Shown: positions 8,700-17,799 of the stretch, piece after piece
How positions within the stretch are numbered: the first letter of the stretch is position 1
Layout: the number at the start of each line of letters is the position of its first letter
From: Bradyrhizobium sp. cir1
GTDB lineage: Bacteria; Pseudomonadota; Alphaproteobacteria; Rhizobiales; Xanthobacteraceae
Reading direction: 5' to 3'
NCBI RefSeq assembly: GCF_014198245.1
Contig: NZ_JACIHE010000005.1
Span: 186,001 to 250,000 of the forward strand
Length of the DNA: 64,000 bases
Program-made: the position numbers and the translations under genes
The notes under the pieces: generated by a model
Databases searched by the model: none
Seen by the model: only the letters and a program-made list of their open reading frames with translations
What the model was told of the DNA's origin: nothing

Positions 8700-9611
8700 A
8701 TGGATCGATTGACCAGCCTCGAAGTGTTCAGCCGGGTGGTCGAGACCGGCGGCTTCTCCGCAGCAGCCCGCAAGCTCAACATGTCGACCACCATGGTGAG
8801 CAATCACGTGCAGGCACTGGAAGACCGGCTCGGGGTCAGGCTGCTTCACCGCACCACGCGCAAGGTCAGCCTGACCGAGATCGGCAAGGCCTATTACGAC
8901 CGCGCCACGCAGATCCTCGCCGACATCGAACAGGCCGACGACATCGCAAGCGAATTGCAGTCGGTGCCCCGCGGCACGCTGCGCATCCACGTCGCCACTC
9001 ACATGGTGCCGTTCGTGACGCCGGTGGTGGCGAAGCTCCTGTCGGCCTATCCGGAGCTCAAGATCGATCTGCGCATGGGCGAGGCCGATGTCGATCTCAT
9101 CGAGGAAGGCTACGACGTTGCCCTGCGCATGACTCCGCCGCCGGATTCGAGCCTGATCGTGCGGAGCCTCGCCACCTGGCGTCACGTGCTGTGCTGCTCG
9201 CACGATTACATCGAGAAGCACGGCCGCGTGCAGAAGCTCGATGAGCTCACCGCGCACAATTGCGCCCGGCACTTGAACTATCCTTTCGGGGACGAATGGC
9301 GCTTCTTCGACCGCAAGGGCGCACCGGCCTCGGTCCGCATCTCCGGCAGCTTCGTTACCAACAGCGGCGAAGCACTGCGGAAGGTCGCGCTTGGGGGTGC
9401 TGCCGTCTGCCTGATGGCAGGGTTTCTCATTCAGGACGACCTCGAAGCCGGCCGCCTCGTGCGCCTGTTGCCGGAATATCGGACGGTCGAGCTGTCCATG
9501 AACGCGGTCTATCCGCATCGCCATCATCTGTCAGCGAAGGTCAGGACCTTCATCGACATGCTCGTGCATCACAGCGCCGAGCAACAGAAGCTAATCAACC
9601 CGTATTCGTGA
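8700..9611 (+). CDS. LysR-family transcriptional regulator
   Basis: A 303-residue LysR protein from the chosen ATG at 8700; a GTG at 8655 would add 15 residues unlike the family's usual N-terminus. The winged helix-turn-helix spans residues 1-60 (MDRLTSLEVFSRVVETGGFS, then AAARKLNMSTTMVSNHVQAL), followed by a linker and a periplasmic-binding-like effector domain. This belongs to the DsdC/AaeR-like group that starts with MDRLTSLEVF. It is divergent from the EmrAB-type efflux genes, with an inverted repeat between them, so it probably controls the pump in response to an aromatic or other toxic ligand. Confidence 0.9.
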   Translation: MDRLTSLEVFSRVVETGGFSAAARKLNMSTTMVSNHVQALEDRLGVRLLHRTTRKVSLTEIGKAYYDRATQILADIEQADDIASELQSVPRGTLRIHVATHMVPFVTPVVAKLLSAYPELKIDLRMGEADVDLIEEGYDVALRMTPPPDSSLIVRSLATWRHVLCCSHDYIEKHGRVQKLDELTAHNCARHLNYPFGDEWRFFDRKGAPASVRISGSFVTNSGEALRKVALGGAAVCLMAGFLIQDDLEAGRLVRLLPEYRTVELSMNAVYPHRHHLSAKVRTFIDMLVHHSAEQQKLINPYS

Positions 9612-9626
9612 GTTGGCGCATCACGC

Positions 9627-9753
9627 CGTAGGGTGGGCAAAGGCGCCCTTGCGCCGTGCCCACCATTTCTTCGTCATTGCGAGCGAAGCAATCCAGAATC
9701 CCGCCGCAGAAAGACTCTGGATTGCTTTGTCGCAAGCGCTCCTCGCAATGACG
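9627..9753. repeat. Composite dispersed repeat (two palindrome families)
   Basis: Bases 9627-9666 carry the GTAGGGTGGGC family. Bases 9672-9753 carry a second palindrome with outer arms CGTCATTGCGAG and CTCGCAATGACG and inner arms AGCAATCCAGA and TCTGGATTGCT. The second family recurs at 15453-15532 and 40001-40087. The element lies between convergent genes. Confidence 0.85.
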
Positions 9754-9781
9754 AGGGGGCGTAACGTTGGCCACGATTCCG

Positions 9782-11200
9782 TCAACGTGGCGACGGCAGT
9801 CTCCCAAACACGCTGTCGAGCGCGATGCCGATCGCAAGCAGCCGACGATCGCTTCCCGCGGGACCATCCAGCTCGAGCCCGATCGGCAATTTGCTGCTGG
9901 CGCCAAGCGCGATCGGGATCTGGATGCCGGGAATGCCGGCATTGCTGCCGGGGTCGGTGTTCTGGATGAACAGGCCGAAATTCTCGAGGCTGCTGGACTC
10001 GGGGTTGGAGGGAATGGCGACGCGCGGCGTGGTCGGAAAGGCGATCGCATCGAGCTGGTTGCCGGCAAAGGTCCTGGCATACAGCGCCTGCAGCGCTGGC
10101 CGTGCAGTCCCGATCGCGGCGTCATAGATCGGCCTGGCGTCCACCAGCGTACCATCGGGAGCCGGCAGCTTGCGCGGGATCACCAGGCCATCATAGGTGC
10201 CCTTCACGTCGGCGCTGGCGATCTCCTCCGCCACTGTCTCGATGCTGAGCCCGGTTCCAGTGCGCTTGAGATAGGCGACCAGATCGTCATAGGCCTCGTA
10301 CAGCGCGACGGGAAAGCTGACCTGGCCGTCGAGCTCTGCCAGTTGCGGCATCTCGATCTCGACCACGACGATGCCTCGGGCTTTCATCTGCGCGACTGCC
10401 GCATGGAAGGCGGCCTCGGTGTCGGCATCGAGATTGGTCAGCATCGACCTCACGATGCCGACGCGGACCTGCGTCAGATCAGCCGCCACAATCGTATCGC
10501 CGCCCGCAATGACGCGATCGAGCAGCGCGACGTCGGCCATGGTTGCGGCCATCGGACCTGCGGTATCGCGGGTGTGCGAGATCGGCGCGATGCCGTCCTG
10601 CGGATAGCGGCCGACGGTCGGGCGCAGCGAGGCGCATCCGTTCAGGGCTGCGGGGACCCGCACCGATCCGCCGGTGTCGGTGCCAAGCCCGCCGGCGACG
10701 ATCCGCGCGCCGATCGCCGCGCCCGTGCCTGACGAGGAGCCGCCGGCGATCAAGGCGCGATCATAGGCGTTGCGCACACCGAACTCGGCGCCGGTCTTGA
10801 ACGCGGTGTTGTAGCCGGAGATGCCGAAGGCGAGTTCGTGCATGCTGGTCTTGCCGATGATGACCGCTCCGGCGTCGCGCAGCTTTGCCACAACAGGCGC
10901 ATCGGCCTTCGGAATGTAATTCTTCAGCGCCGGTGTGCCGGCGCTACAGGGCAGCCCCGCGACCTCGATATTGTCCTTGATCACGATGGGCACGCCGCCG
11001 AGCGGCTTTGTCTTGTCGCCTGCCGCGTCGAACGCGGCCGCGGCCTTCAAGGCGCCGGCTTCATCCAGAGTGACGAAGGCGTTGAGATCGGCATTGGCTT
11101 TGGCGCGGGAAAGAGCTTCCGTCGTGAGCGCGGTGCTCGTCACCTTGCCGACGCGGAGGTCAGCTGCGGCCTGGGTCAGGGTCAACTGGTCGAAATCCAT
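9782..11200 (-). CDS. iaaH: Amidase-signature enzyme, probable indoleacetamide hydrolase
   Basis: A 472-residue amidase-signature protein. The Ser-cisSer-Lys triad is visible: Lys in VPIVIKDNIEVAGLP near residue 74, and the Ser-rich AGGSSSGTGAAI and GTDTGGSVRVPAAL near residues 150 and 175. SAGTPAL, MHELAFGISGYN and HTRDTAGPM resemble indoleacetamide hydrolases, which turn indole-3-acetamide into the auxin indole-3-acetate. Other small aryl amides cannot be excluded. It lies 76 bases downstream of a fused indolepyruvate ferredoxin oxidoreductase on the same strand, which puts two indole-acid enzymes together and mildly supports the call. Confidence 0.7.
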   Translation of the reverse strand: MDFDQLTLTQAAADLRVGKVTSTALTTEALSRAKANADLNAFVTLDEAGALKAAAAFDAAGDKTKPLGGVPIVIKDNIEVAGLPCSAGTPALKNYIPKADAPVVAKLRDAGAVIIGKTSMHELAFGISGYNTAFKTGAEFGVRNAYDRALIAGGSSSGTGAAIGARIVAGGLGTDTGGSVRVPAALNGCASLRPTVGRYPQDGIAPISHTRDTAGPMAATMADVALLDRVIAGGDTIVAADLTQVRVGIVRSMLTNLDADTEAAFHAAVAQMKARGIVVVEIEMPQLAELDGQVSFPVALYEAYDDLVAYLKRTGTGLSIETVAEEIASADVKGTYDGLVIPRKLPAPDGTLVDARPIYDAAIGTARPALQALYARTFAGNQLDAIAFPTTPRVAIPSNPESSSLENFGLFIQNTDPGSNAGIPGIQIPIALGASSKLPIGLELDGPAGSDRRLLAIGIALDSVFGRLPSPR

Positions 11201-11276
11201 GATGCGTCACCTGATTGCGGAGGCGCCAACAGGGCGCCACTTAAAGTTCGGAGGCTGAGGCCTCACTGGTGCCGCG

Positions 11277-14200
11277 TCAACCGTGGGCGTGCATCTTTTG
11301 CGTCACCGATGTCGTCAAATTCGCAAGTAGCCGCTCGACCTCGGGCTTCACCTTGGCGATCGCTGTATCCTTCACCGGGCCGTAGCCACGGATATCCATC
11401 GGCGCCTTTGCGATGGCAACGAGGTCAGGCAGATGCGTCGCGTCGAGCTCCCGGAGCATCCGTTCGATCAGGCCTTCATACCAGGTGATCAGCTCCCGCT
11501 CGGTGCGCCGCTCGTTCGTATAGCCGAACGGATCGAACGGCGTTCCGCGCAATGCTTTCAACCGCGCCAGCATGGCGAGTGGCATCTGGATCCACTGGCC
11601 GAAGGCAAGCTTGCGCGGCCGGCCGCGGGCATCGTGCTTCGACGGCAGGAACGGCGGGGCGAGGTGATACTGGATGCCAAAACCGTCCTCGAACTCGCCC
11701 TTCAACTCGTCGAGGAAGCCGCTTCTCATGTGCAGGCGCGCCACCTCGTATTCGTCCTTGTAGGCCATCAGCTTGAACAGCGCGCGGGCGACCGCCACGG
11801 TCAGCGCCTGGCTGTTCAGGCCGGCTTCGGCATTGCGGACCTTTGCGACGATCGTCCGGTATCGTGCCGCATAGGCTTCGTTTTGATAGGCCGTGAGGAA
11901 CTCGGCTCGCCCCGCAATGAGCTGGTCGAGTGTCTCGGCTTCGGGAGCATCGTCCGCCTTCGGCAAAAAGTCCGGATCGGCAGCTGCGATCCGGCCCCAG
12001 GCAAATGCCTGCTTGTTGCGGTCGACCGCGACGCCGTTGAGCTCGATCGCGCGCAGCAGCGCCTGCAGCGAGACGGGGATGAGGCCGTGCTGCCAGGCAA
12101 AGCCCAGCATGATGATGTTGGCATAGACGGCATCGCCGAGCAGGCGTTCGGCCAGCGTATTGGCGTTGATCGTGCCGAGATTGTCATTGCCGATGACCTG
12201 ACGGATCGCGCGCAGGCGGGCTGGCGAAGCGAGATCGGCGTCGCGGAAGCGGACGATATCGCCGGTCGGCATCTCCGCAGTGTTGACGGCCGCACGCGTG
12301 CCGCGGCGATAGGTGCCTGACGCCTTAGGCGACGAACTGACGACGAGGTCGCAACCGATCAACGCATCGGCCGCGCCCTGGTCGATACGGACTTGATGCA
12401 ACGCTTCGGGTGAGGCGGCGAGGCGGATATAGCTCAGCACCGGGCCGAACTTCTGCGCGAAGCCGGTGAAGTCGAGCACCGAGACGCCAAAGCGTTCGAG
12501 ATGCGCGGCCATGCCGATCAGCGCGCCGACCGTGATCACGCCGGTGCCGCCGACGCCGGTCACCAGCAGGTCGTAGGGCCGGTCAAGTGTGGCGGGGGCG
12601 GGCAAGGGAAGCTTGGCGGCGTGGCCGGCCGCGTCGATCTGGCTTGCGCTCTTCTTCCGCCGCGTCGCGCCTTCGACGGTCACGAAACTCGGGCAGAAAC
12701 CGTTGAGGCAGGAGAAATCCTTGTTGCAGGCCGACAGGTTGATCTGGCGCTTGCGGCCGAACGGCGTCTCCTTCGGCTCGACGCTGAGGCAGTTTGATTC
12801 GACCGAGCAGTCGCCGCAGCCTTCGCAGACGAGATCGTTGATGTAGGCAAAGCGCCTGGGATCGGCCATCTGCCCGCGCTTGCGGCGCCGCCGCTTCTCG
12901 GTGGCGCAGGTCTGCTGGTAGATCAGGACGGAGACGCCGGGGATGTCGCGCAGCTCGCGCTGCACGGCGTCCATCTCCTCGCGGGGATGAATGGTCACGC
13001 CGATGGGCAGGTCCGCCGGTGAAAACTGCGCGGGATCGTCCGAGACCAGTGCGATGCGTGCCACGCCTTCGGCGCGGACGCTGTGCGCGATGGCATGCAC
13101 GCTGATCGGGCCGTCGACCGGCTGGCCGCCGGTCATGGCGACGGCGTCGTTGAACAGGATCTTGTAGGTGATATTGGCCTTGGCGGCGATCGCCTGCCGG
13201 ATCGCCATCGAGCCCGAATGATAATAGGTGCCTTCGCCGAGGTTCTGGAACACGTGCTTGTGGCCGGTAAATCGCGATGAAGCAGCCCAGTTCACGCCCT
13301 CGCCGCCCATCTGGATCAGCGACGATGTCTCCCGGTCCATCCAGCTCGCCATGAAGTGGCAGCCGATGCCGGCCAGCGCCTTCGATCCCTCAGGCACTTT
13401 CGTCGACGTGTTGTGCGGGCAGCCGGAGCAGAAATAGGGCGTGCGCGTTGCGCCCGGGACGTTGATCGTGCGTGCGGCCTCCGGCATCAAGGCGGCGGCG
13501 CGTGCGGCGAGATTGAGGCCTGGAAACATCGGATCGAGCCGCCGTGCCAGCACGCCAGCGAGCGCGCGCGGCGACAATTCACCAATCCAGGAGATTAATC
13601 TTGCGCCGGTTTCGTCATGCTTGCCAACCATGCGTTCGGGCTTGCTGCCGGGATAGTCGTAAAAGTATTCCTTGAACTGGCTCTCGATGATGCCGCGCTT
13701 CTCCTCGACCACGAGGATCTCGCGCTTGCCTTTCACGAAATCCATGGCGTCATGCAACGCCAGCGGCCAGACCATGCCGACCTTGTAGACATCGATGCCG
13801 ATGCTGCGGCAGGCCGTTTCATCGAGGCCCATCAGCCGCAACGCTTCCATCAAATCGAGATGAGCCTTGCCGGTCGTGACGATGCCGTAGGTCGCGCTAG
13901 GGATGTCGTAGATGTGGCGGTCGATCGGATTGGCTTTTGCGAAGGCATAGACCGCATGCTTCTTCGCTTCCAGCCGCTCCTCGATCTGCGGACCCGGCAG
14001 GTCGGGCCAGCGATAGTGCAGGCCGCCCGGCGGCGGCGTGAAGTCGGGCGTGCGGAAGAGGCGCGGCGGGCGCAGCGCGACGGATGCGCCTGATTCCACG
14101 ATCTCCGAGATCGCCTTGAAGCCGACCCACATGCCGGAGAAGCGGCTCAGCGCGTAGCCATACTCGCCGAACGCCAGATATTCGCCGACATCGGCCGGAT

Positions 14201-14726
14201 GCAGCGTCGGCATGAACCAGCTCATGAAGGCAACGTCGGACTGGTGCGGCATCGACGAGGAGACGCAACCATGGTCGTCGCCGGCGACCACCAGCACGCC
14301 GCCATGCGGCGAGGAGCCGTAGGCGTTGCCGTGCTTGAGCGCATCGCCGGAACGATCGACGCCGGGACCCTTGCCGTACCACAGGCCGAACACGCCATCG
14401 ACCTCGCGATCTCCTTGCGTCTCGACCTGCTGCGAGCCCAGCACCGCCGTCGCCGCGAGGTCCTCGTTCACAGCGGGAAGGAATTCGATGCGGTCTTGCT
14501 TGAGGCGCTCCTGGATGCGCCACAGCTCGAGATCGATGCCGCCGAGCGGCGAGCCGCGATAGCCGGAGATGAAACCCGCGGTGTTGAGGCCGCTCGCCCG
14601 GTCGCGCCTCGCCTGGTCGAGCGCGATGCGAACGATGGCCTGCGTGCCCGTGAGGAAGACACGGCCCTCGTCGCGGTCGTAGCGGTCGGAGAGCTCGTAA
14701 GTGTCGAGTGATGGAATAGCGTCCAT
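11277..14726 (-). CDS. Fused indolepyruvate ferredoxin oxidoreductase family protein
   Basis: An 1149-residue fusion of the usual alpha and beta subunits of aryl 2-oxoacid:ferredoxin oxidoreductase. In order: pyrimidine-binding domain (about 1-400), thiamine-diphosphate domain with FCSGCPHNTSTKVPEG and GGEGVNWAA (about 430-620), a Cys-rich iron-sulfur stretch with CEGCGDCSVESNCLS and CNKDFSCLNGFCP (about 660-710), then a gamma-type domain with VTGVGGTGVITVG (about 750-950). The reaction is oxidative decarboxylation of a 2-oxo acid to acyl-CoA with ferredoxin as acceptor. Aryl pyruvates from Trp, Phe or Tyr are likely substrates; branched-chain oxo acids are possible. A divergent Lrp regulator at 14880 probably senses an amino acid and controls it. 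Confidence 0.88.
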   Translation of the reverse strand: MDAIPSLDTYELSDRYDRDEGRVFLTGTQAIVRIALDQARRDRASGLNTAGFISGYRGSPLGGIDLELWRIQERLKQDRIEFLPAVNEDLAATAVLGSQQVETQGDREVDGVFGLWYGKGPGVDRSGDALKHGNAYGSSPHGGVLVVAGDDHGCVSSSMPHQSDVAFMSWFMPTLHPADVGEYLAFGEYGYALSRFSGMWVGFKAISEIVESGASVALRPPRLFRTPDFTPPPGGLHYRWPDLPGPQIEERLEAKKHAVYAFAKANPIDRHIYDIPSATYGIVTTGKAHLDLMEALRLMGLDETACRSIGIDVYKVGMVWPLALHDAMDFVKGKREILVVEEKRGIIESQFKEYFYDYPGSKPERMVGKHDETGARLISWIGELSPRALAGVLARRLDPMFPGLNLAARAAALMPEAARTINVPGATRTPYFCSGCPHNTSTKVPEGSKALAGIGCHFMASWMDRETSSLIQMGGEGVNWAASSRFTGHKHVFQNLGEGTYYHSGSMAIRQAIAAKANITYKILFNDAVAMTGGQPVDGPISVHAIAHSVRAEGVARIALVSDDPAQFSPADLPIGVTIHPREEMDAVQRELRDIPGVSVLIYQQTCATEKRRRRKRGQMADPRRFAYINDLVCEGCGDCSVESNCLSVEPKETPFGRKRQINLSACNKDFSCLNGFCPSFVTVEGATRRKKSASQIDAAGHAAKLPLPAPATLDRPYDLLVTGVGGTGVITVGALIGMAAHLERFGVSVLDFTGFAQKFGPVLSYIRLAASPEALHQVRIDQGAADALIGCDLVVSSSPKASGTYRRGTRAAVNTAEMPTGDIVRFRDADLASPARLRAIRQVIGNDNLGTINANTLAERLLGDAVYANIIMLGFAWQHGLIPVSLQALLRAIELNGVAVDRNKQAFAWGRIAAADPDFLPKADDAPEAETLDQLIAGRAEFLTAYQNEAYAARYRTIVAKVRNAEAGLNSQALTVAVARALFKLMAYKDEYEVARLHMRSGFLDELKGEFEDGFGIQYHLAPPFLPSKHDARGRPRKLAFGQWIQMPLAMLARLKALRGTPFDPFGYTNERRTERELITWYEGLIERMLRELDATHLPDLVAIAKAPMDIRGYGPVKDTAIAKVKPEVERLLANLTTSVTQKMHAHG

Positions 14727-14879
14727 GGCGGACCTCGCACGGCATCCTGCCTGATGATGGAAGGGTATGCCTGGAAGGCTGGTAGGTCTTACCTATTTAT
14801 CCCGTGAATGTCACAAATTCGGTAGAATTTTGCGCGAGGCCATCAAATTTGGTAGAGGTTCCCAAACTGGGAGGCTTCC

Positions 14880-15335
14880 ATGATCGAAGAGCAGGACACC
14901 CGGATTCTCGCCCATCTCCAGAGGGATGGCCGCGCCACCAATCAGCAACTCGCGGACGAGGTCGGCATGTCCACCTCGGCCTGCTGGCGCCGGGTGCGGG
15001 CGCTGGAGGAGAGCGGCGTCATCCAGGGCTATGCGGCGCTGGTCGCGCGCGAGCAGGCGGGATTTACGATGTCGGCCATCCTCCACGTCTCGCTGGAGCG
15101 GCACGATGCGAAGTTCGTGGACGAGTTCGTGACGCGGGTGACCAAGCGCCGCGAGGTGCTGGAGTGCTTCGCGACCACGGGCGATGCCGATTATCACCTC
15201 CGCGTCGTCGTGCAGGACATGGCCGCCTACAACCGCTTCCTCGACGAGTTCATGTTCCGCATTCCCGGCATCCGCTACGTCCGCAGCAACGTGGTGCTGA
15301 AGGAGATCAAGACCAGCGTGGCGCTGCCGTTTTGA
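14880..15335 (+). CDS. Lrp/AsnC-family transcriptional regulator
   Basis: A 151-residue Lrp/AsnC protein. The N-terminal helix-turn-helix is DTRILAHLQRDGRATNQQLA followed by DEVGMSTSACWRRVRALEESG (residues 5-48). The C-terminal RAM ligand-binding domain includes CFATTGDADYHLRVVVQDM. It is divergent from the fused indolepyruvate oxidoreductase, with about 150 AT-richer bases between them. That arrangement is typical of Lrp paralogues that switch on one catabolic gene when its amino acid is present, so an aromatic or branched-chain amino acid effector is inferred. Confidence 0.92.
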   Translation: MIEEQDTRILAHLQRDGRATNQQLADEVGMSTSACWRRVRALEESGVIQGYAALVAREQAGFTMSAILHVSLERHDAKFVDEFVTRVTKRREVLECFATTGDADYHLRVVVQDMAAYNRFLDEFMFRIPGIRYVRSNVVLKEIKTSVALPF

Positions 15336-15368
15336 GACACGGGAAGTGCTGTGGGCTCGCACCGCTCT

Positions 15369-15600
15369 CGTAGGGTGGGCAAAGGCGCGTAGCGCCGTGC
15401 CCACCATTTTTCCGCAACCGAGATAGAACTTGTGAATACGCTGACGCTTCCCCGTCATTGCGAGCGCAGCGAAGCAATCCAGAGTCTTTCCGCAGAGGCA
15501 GTCTGGATTGCTTCGCTGCGCTCGCAATGACGTTGTGGGTGCACCGCATTCATACGGGGCGCATGTGATGGTGGGCACGCTTCGCTTTGCCCACTCTACG
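15369..15600. repeat. Large composite of dispersed palindromes
   Basis: Copies of both families seen at 9627-9753 are nested here. GTAGGGTGGGC at the left pairs with a degenerate GCCCACTCTACG at the right end. A complete CGTCATTGCGAG...CTCGCAATGACG palindrome lies inside (15453-15532). It fills the space between convergent genes and has no coding signal. Confidence 0.8.
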
Positions 15601-15609
15601 GCACCTTCG

Positions 15610-16395
15610 TTACCGCTGCTCCCGCACGAACCTGTTCCGCAACGTCCCGACCCCGGTGATCTCGATCTCCACGACATCGCCGTGCTTGATGTCGGGCGAG
15701 GCGCCGTCGGTCCCCATCCAGATCACGTCGCCCGGCCATAGCGTAAAATACTTGGTCAGCTCGACCAGGAACGGCACCACGCCGAAGATCATGTCGTTGG
15801 TGTAGAAGCGGTTGGTCTCCTTGCCATTGACCCGGACAATCGTTTGCATTTTGGCGAGATTGGCATCGGTCTCGATCCACGGGCCCATCGGCTTGAACGT
15901 ATCGGCGTTCTTCGAGCGCCACAGGCTGCGATCGGCCTTCTGCCAGCTGCGTTCGCTGACATCGTTGCCGATGGTGTAGCCGAACACGCAGTCCATCGCG
16001 TTCTCTTTGGTGAGGTGCTTCACCTTCTTGCCGATGACGACGACGAGTTCGCCTTCATAGTGGATCTTGTCCGTCGCCAAGGGCGGGATCACGACCTCCT
16101 CGTCATGCGCGATCAGCGCGTTCTGCGCGCGATAGCCGATCTCGGGCCTATCAGGCACGGCCGGCACCTCGCCGCGCTTGTCGGCGGCTTCCTTCAGGTG
16201 CTTCAGATAGTTCAGGCCGACACAATAGAAGGTACGCGGGATCAGCGGCAGCTCGATCTTGACGTCGCCAAGCGGATGCGTGCGCGAGGTGCGCTGCCAT
16301 TCGCCGAATGGATCGCCGTCGATCGCGGTGACCTGATCGCCTTCGATGATCCCCCAGGAGGTCTTGTCCGCGGCGGTGAATTTCAGCCAGCGCAT
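15610..16395 (-). CDS. Fumarylacetoacetate hydrolase (FAH) family protein
   Basis: A 261-residue protein of the FAH superfamily. The C-terminal domain shows the metal-binding layout: HYEGELVVVIGKKVKHLTKE near residue 105, GYTIGNDVSER, and WPGDVIWMGTDGASPDIKHG near the end. Members hydrolyse or decarboxylate 3-oxoacids in aromatic breakdown, with Mg2+ or Mn2+. It is the last of three minus-strand genes spaced by 15 and 21 bases, after a flavin monooxygenase and an Ldh-type dehydrogenase, so it probably handles a cleavage product of that pathway. The exact substrate is unknown. Confidence 0.88.
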   Translation of the reverse strand: MRWLKFTAADKTSWGIIEGDQVTAIDGDPFGEWQRTSRTHPLGDVKIELPLIPRTFYCVGLNYLKHLKEAADKRGEVPAVPDRPEIGYRAQNALIAHDEEVVIPPLATDKIHYEGELVVVIGKKVKHLTKENAMDCVFGYTIGNDVSERSWQKADRSLWRSKNADTFKPMGPWIETDANLAKMQTIVRVNGKETNRFYTNDMIFGVVPFLVELTKYFTLWPGDVIWMGTDGASPDIKHGDVVEIEITGVGTLRNRFVREQR

Positions 16396-16410
16396 GGTGT
16401 CTCCTCGTCG

Positions 16411-17778
16411 TTATTCCGCGGCATCGCGCGGCTGCACCTTCCAGGCCCCGGCCGCCGGCCGCTTGAGCCCGAGATTTTCCCGCAACGTCTTGCCGCGATA
16501 GTCCTTCTGGAACAACCCGCGGCGTTGCAGCTCCGGCACGACGTGTTGCACAAAGTCCGCGTAGGAGCCGGGCACATAGGTCGCGGCGATGACAAAACCG
16601 TCGCAGCCGCGCTCGACGAACATTTCCTCTAACTTGTCGGCGATCTCCTTGGGGCCGCCGACCATGGCGTCCTGCACCTGGCCGCGGCCGGAGAAGGTGA
16701 CGAAGTCGCGCGCGCTCGGGTTGCTCTTGCCTGAATTCTTCAGCACGCCGTCGCGGATGCCCAGTATGCCCTGCAAGCTCTTGAGCTCTTCTGTCGTCAG
16801 GGGCTCGTCGAGATCCTTGGAGGCGAAATCGTAATTGAGCGCTTCGGCGAGCAGCGACAGCGCGTCGATCTGCAGCGGCAGCTTGTTGATCAGCGCCATC
16901 TTGTCCTCGGCTTCGGCCTTGGTCGCGGCGCAGACCGGCGTCGTCAGGTTGCAGAGGAACATCTGGTCGGGATCGCGGCCGACCTTGGCGGCTTCGTTGC
17001 GTACGGCCGCATAGCCATCCTTGGCGGCGGCGAGGTTGCGCGCGGCGGTGAAGATCACCTCGCCCCAGCGGCCGGCAAAGCGCTGGCCACGGCCCGATGC
17101 GCCGGCCTGGATGATCACGGGGTGACCCTGCTGCGATCGCGGCACGGTGAACGGGCCGCGGGATTTGAACGCCGGCCCCTTATGATCGAGCCGCTTCACC
17201 TTGGTGGGATCGGCAAAGCGGCCGCTTGTCTTGTCCATGATGAGCGCGCTGTCCTCCCAGGTGTCCCAATGGCCGAGCACGACCTCCATGAACTCGTCGG
17301 CGCGGTCATAGCGGGAATCATGTTCGGGATGGGAGTCGCGCCCCATATTGAGGGCTTCACCGTCATTGAGCGAGGTGACGACGTTCCATCCCGCGCGCCC
17401 GCCCGACATCAGATCGAGCGTTGCGAAGCGGCGGGCGACGTCGAAGGGCTCGTAATAGGTGGTCGAGCAGGTTGCGCCAAGGCCGAGCCTCTCGGTGACC
17501 ATGCTCATCGTGGTCAGCACGATCAGCGGGTCCATCTTCACGCAGCGGATGCCGTATTCGACGGTGTGGGCGTGGTCGTTGCCATAACGGTCCGGCATCG
17601 CCAGGCGATCGTCGAAGAAAGCCATGTGGAACTTGCCGGCTTCGAGGATCCTGGCGATCTCCTGATAGTAATCCGCGGACATGGAGTCGTCGCGCGAGTC
17701 CGGATGCCGCCACGAGCTCGGCAAGTTGGTGCAGTTTTGCGCCTGGAGGAAGCCGACCAGTACCATCTGCCGCGTCAT
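16411..17778 (-). CDS. LLM-class flavin-dependent monooxygenase (NtaA/SnaA/DszA type)
   Basis: A 455-residue bacterial luciferase-like monooxygenase. GATCSTTYYEPFDVARRFATLD, shown here as GATCSTTYYEPFDVARRF, then DLMSGGRAGWNVVTSLNDG, and HPVIIQAGASGRGQRFA are signatures of the NtaA/SnaA/DszA branch, which uses FMNH2 from a separate reductase and O2 to oxidise nitrilotriacetate-, sulfone- or related compounds. No flavin reductase is encoded nearby. It is the middle gene of a three-gene operon with an Ldh-type dehydrogenase before and a FAH-type hydrolase after. ATG at 17778 has GGAGAA upstream. An in-frame Met near residue 33 is an alternative start. Confidence 0.88.
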   Translation of the reverse strand: MTRQMVLVGFLQAQNCTNLPSSWRHPDSRDDSMSADYYQEIARILEAGKFHMAFFDDRLAMPDRYGNDHAHTVEYGIRCVKMDPLIVLTTMSMVTERLGLGATCSTTYYEPFDVARRFATLDLMSGGRAGWNVVTSLNDGEALNMGRDSHPEHDSRYDRADEFMEVVLGHWDTWEDSALIMDKTSGRFADPTKVKRLDHKGPAFKSRGPFTVPRSQQGHPVIIQAGASGRGQRFAGRWGEVIFTAARNLAAAKDGYAAVRNEAAKVGRDPDQMFLCNLTTPVCAATKAEAEDKMALINKLPLQIDALSLLAEALNYDFASKDLDEPLTTEELKSLQGILGIRDGVLKNSGKSNPSARDFVTFSGRGQVQDAMVGGPKEIADKLEEMFVERGCDGFVIAATYVPGSYADFVQHVVPELQRRGLFQKDYRGKTLRENLGLKRPAAGAWKVQPRDAAE

Positions 17779-17799
17779 GCTGCTGTTCTCCGAATTGCA

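Noticed and set aside
9627..9753. Repeats considered as a CRISPR array
   Set aside because: Units are palindromic, unequal in spacing and dispersed between genes, with no regular spacers and no cas genes in the window.
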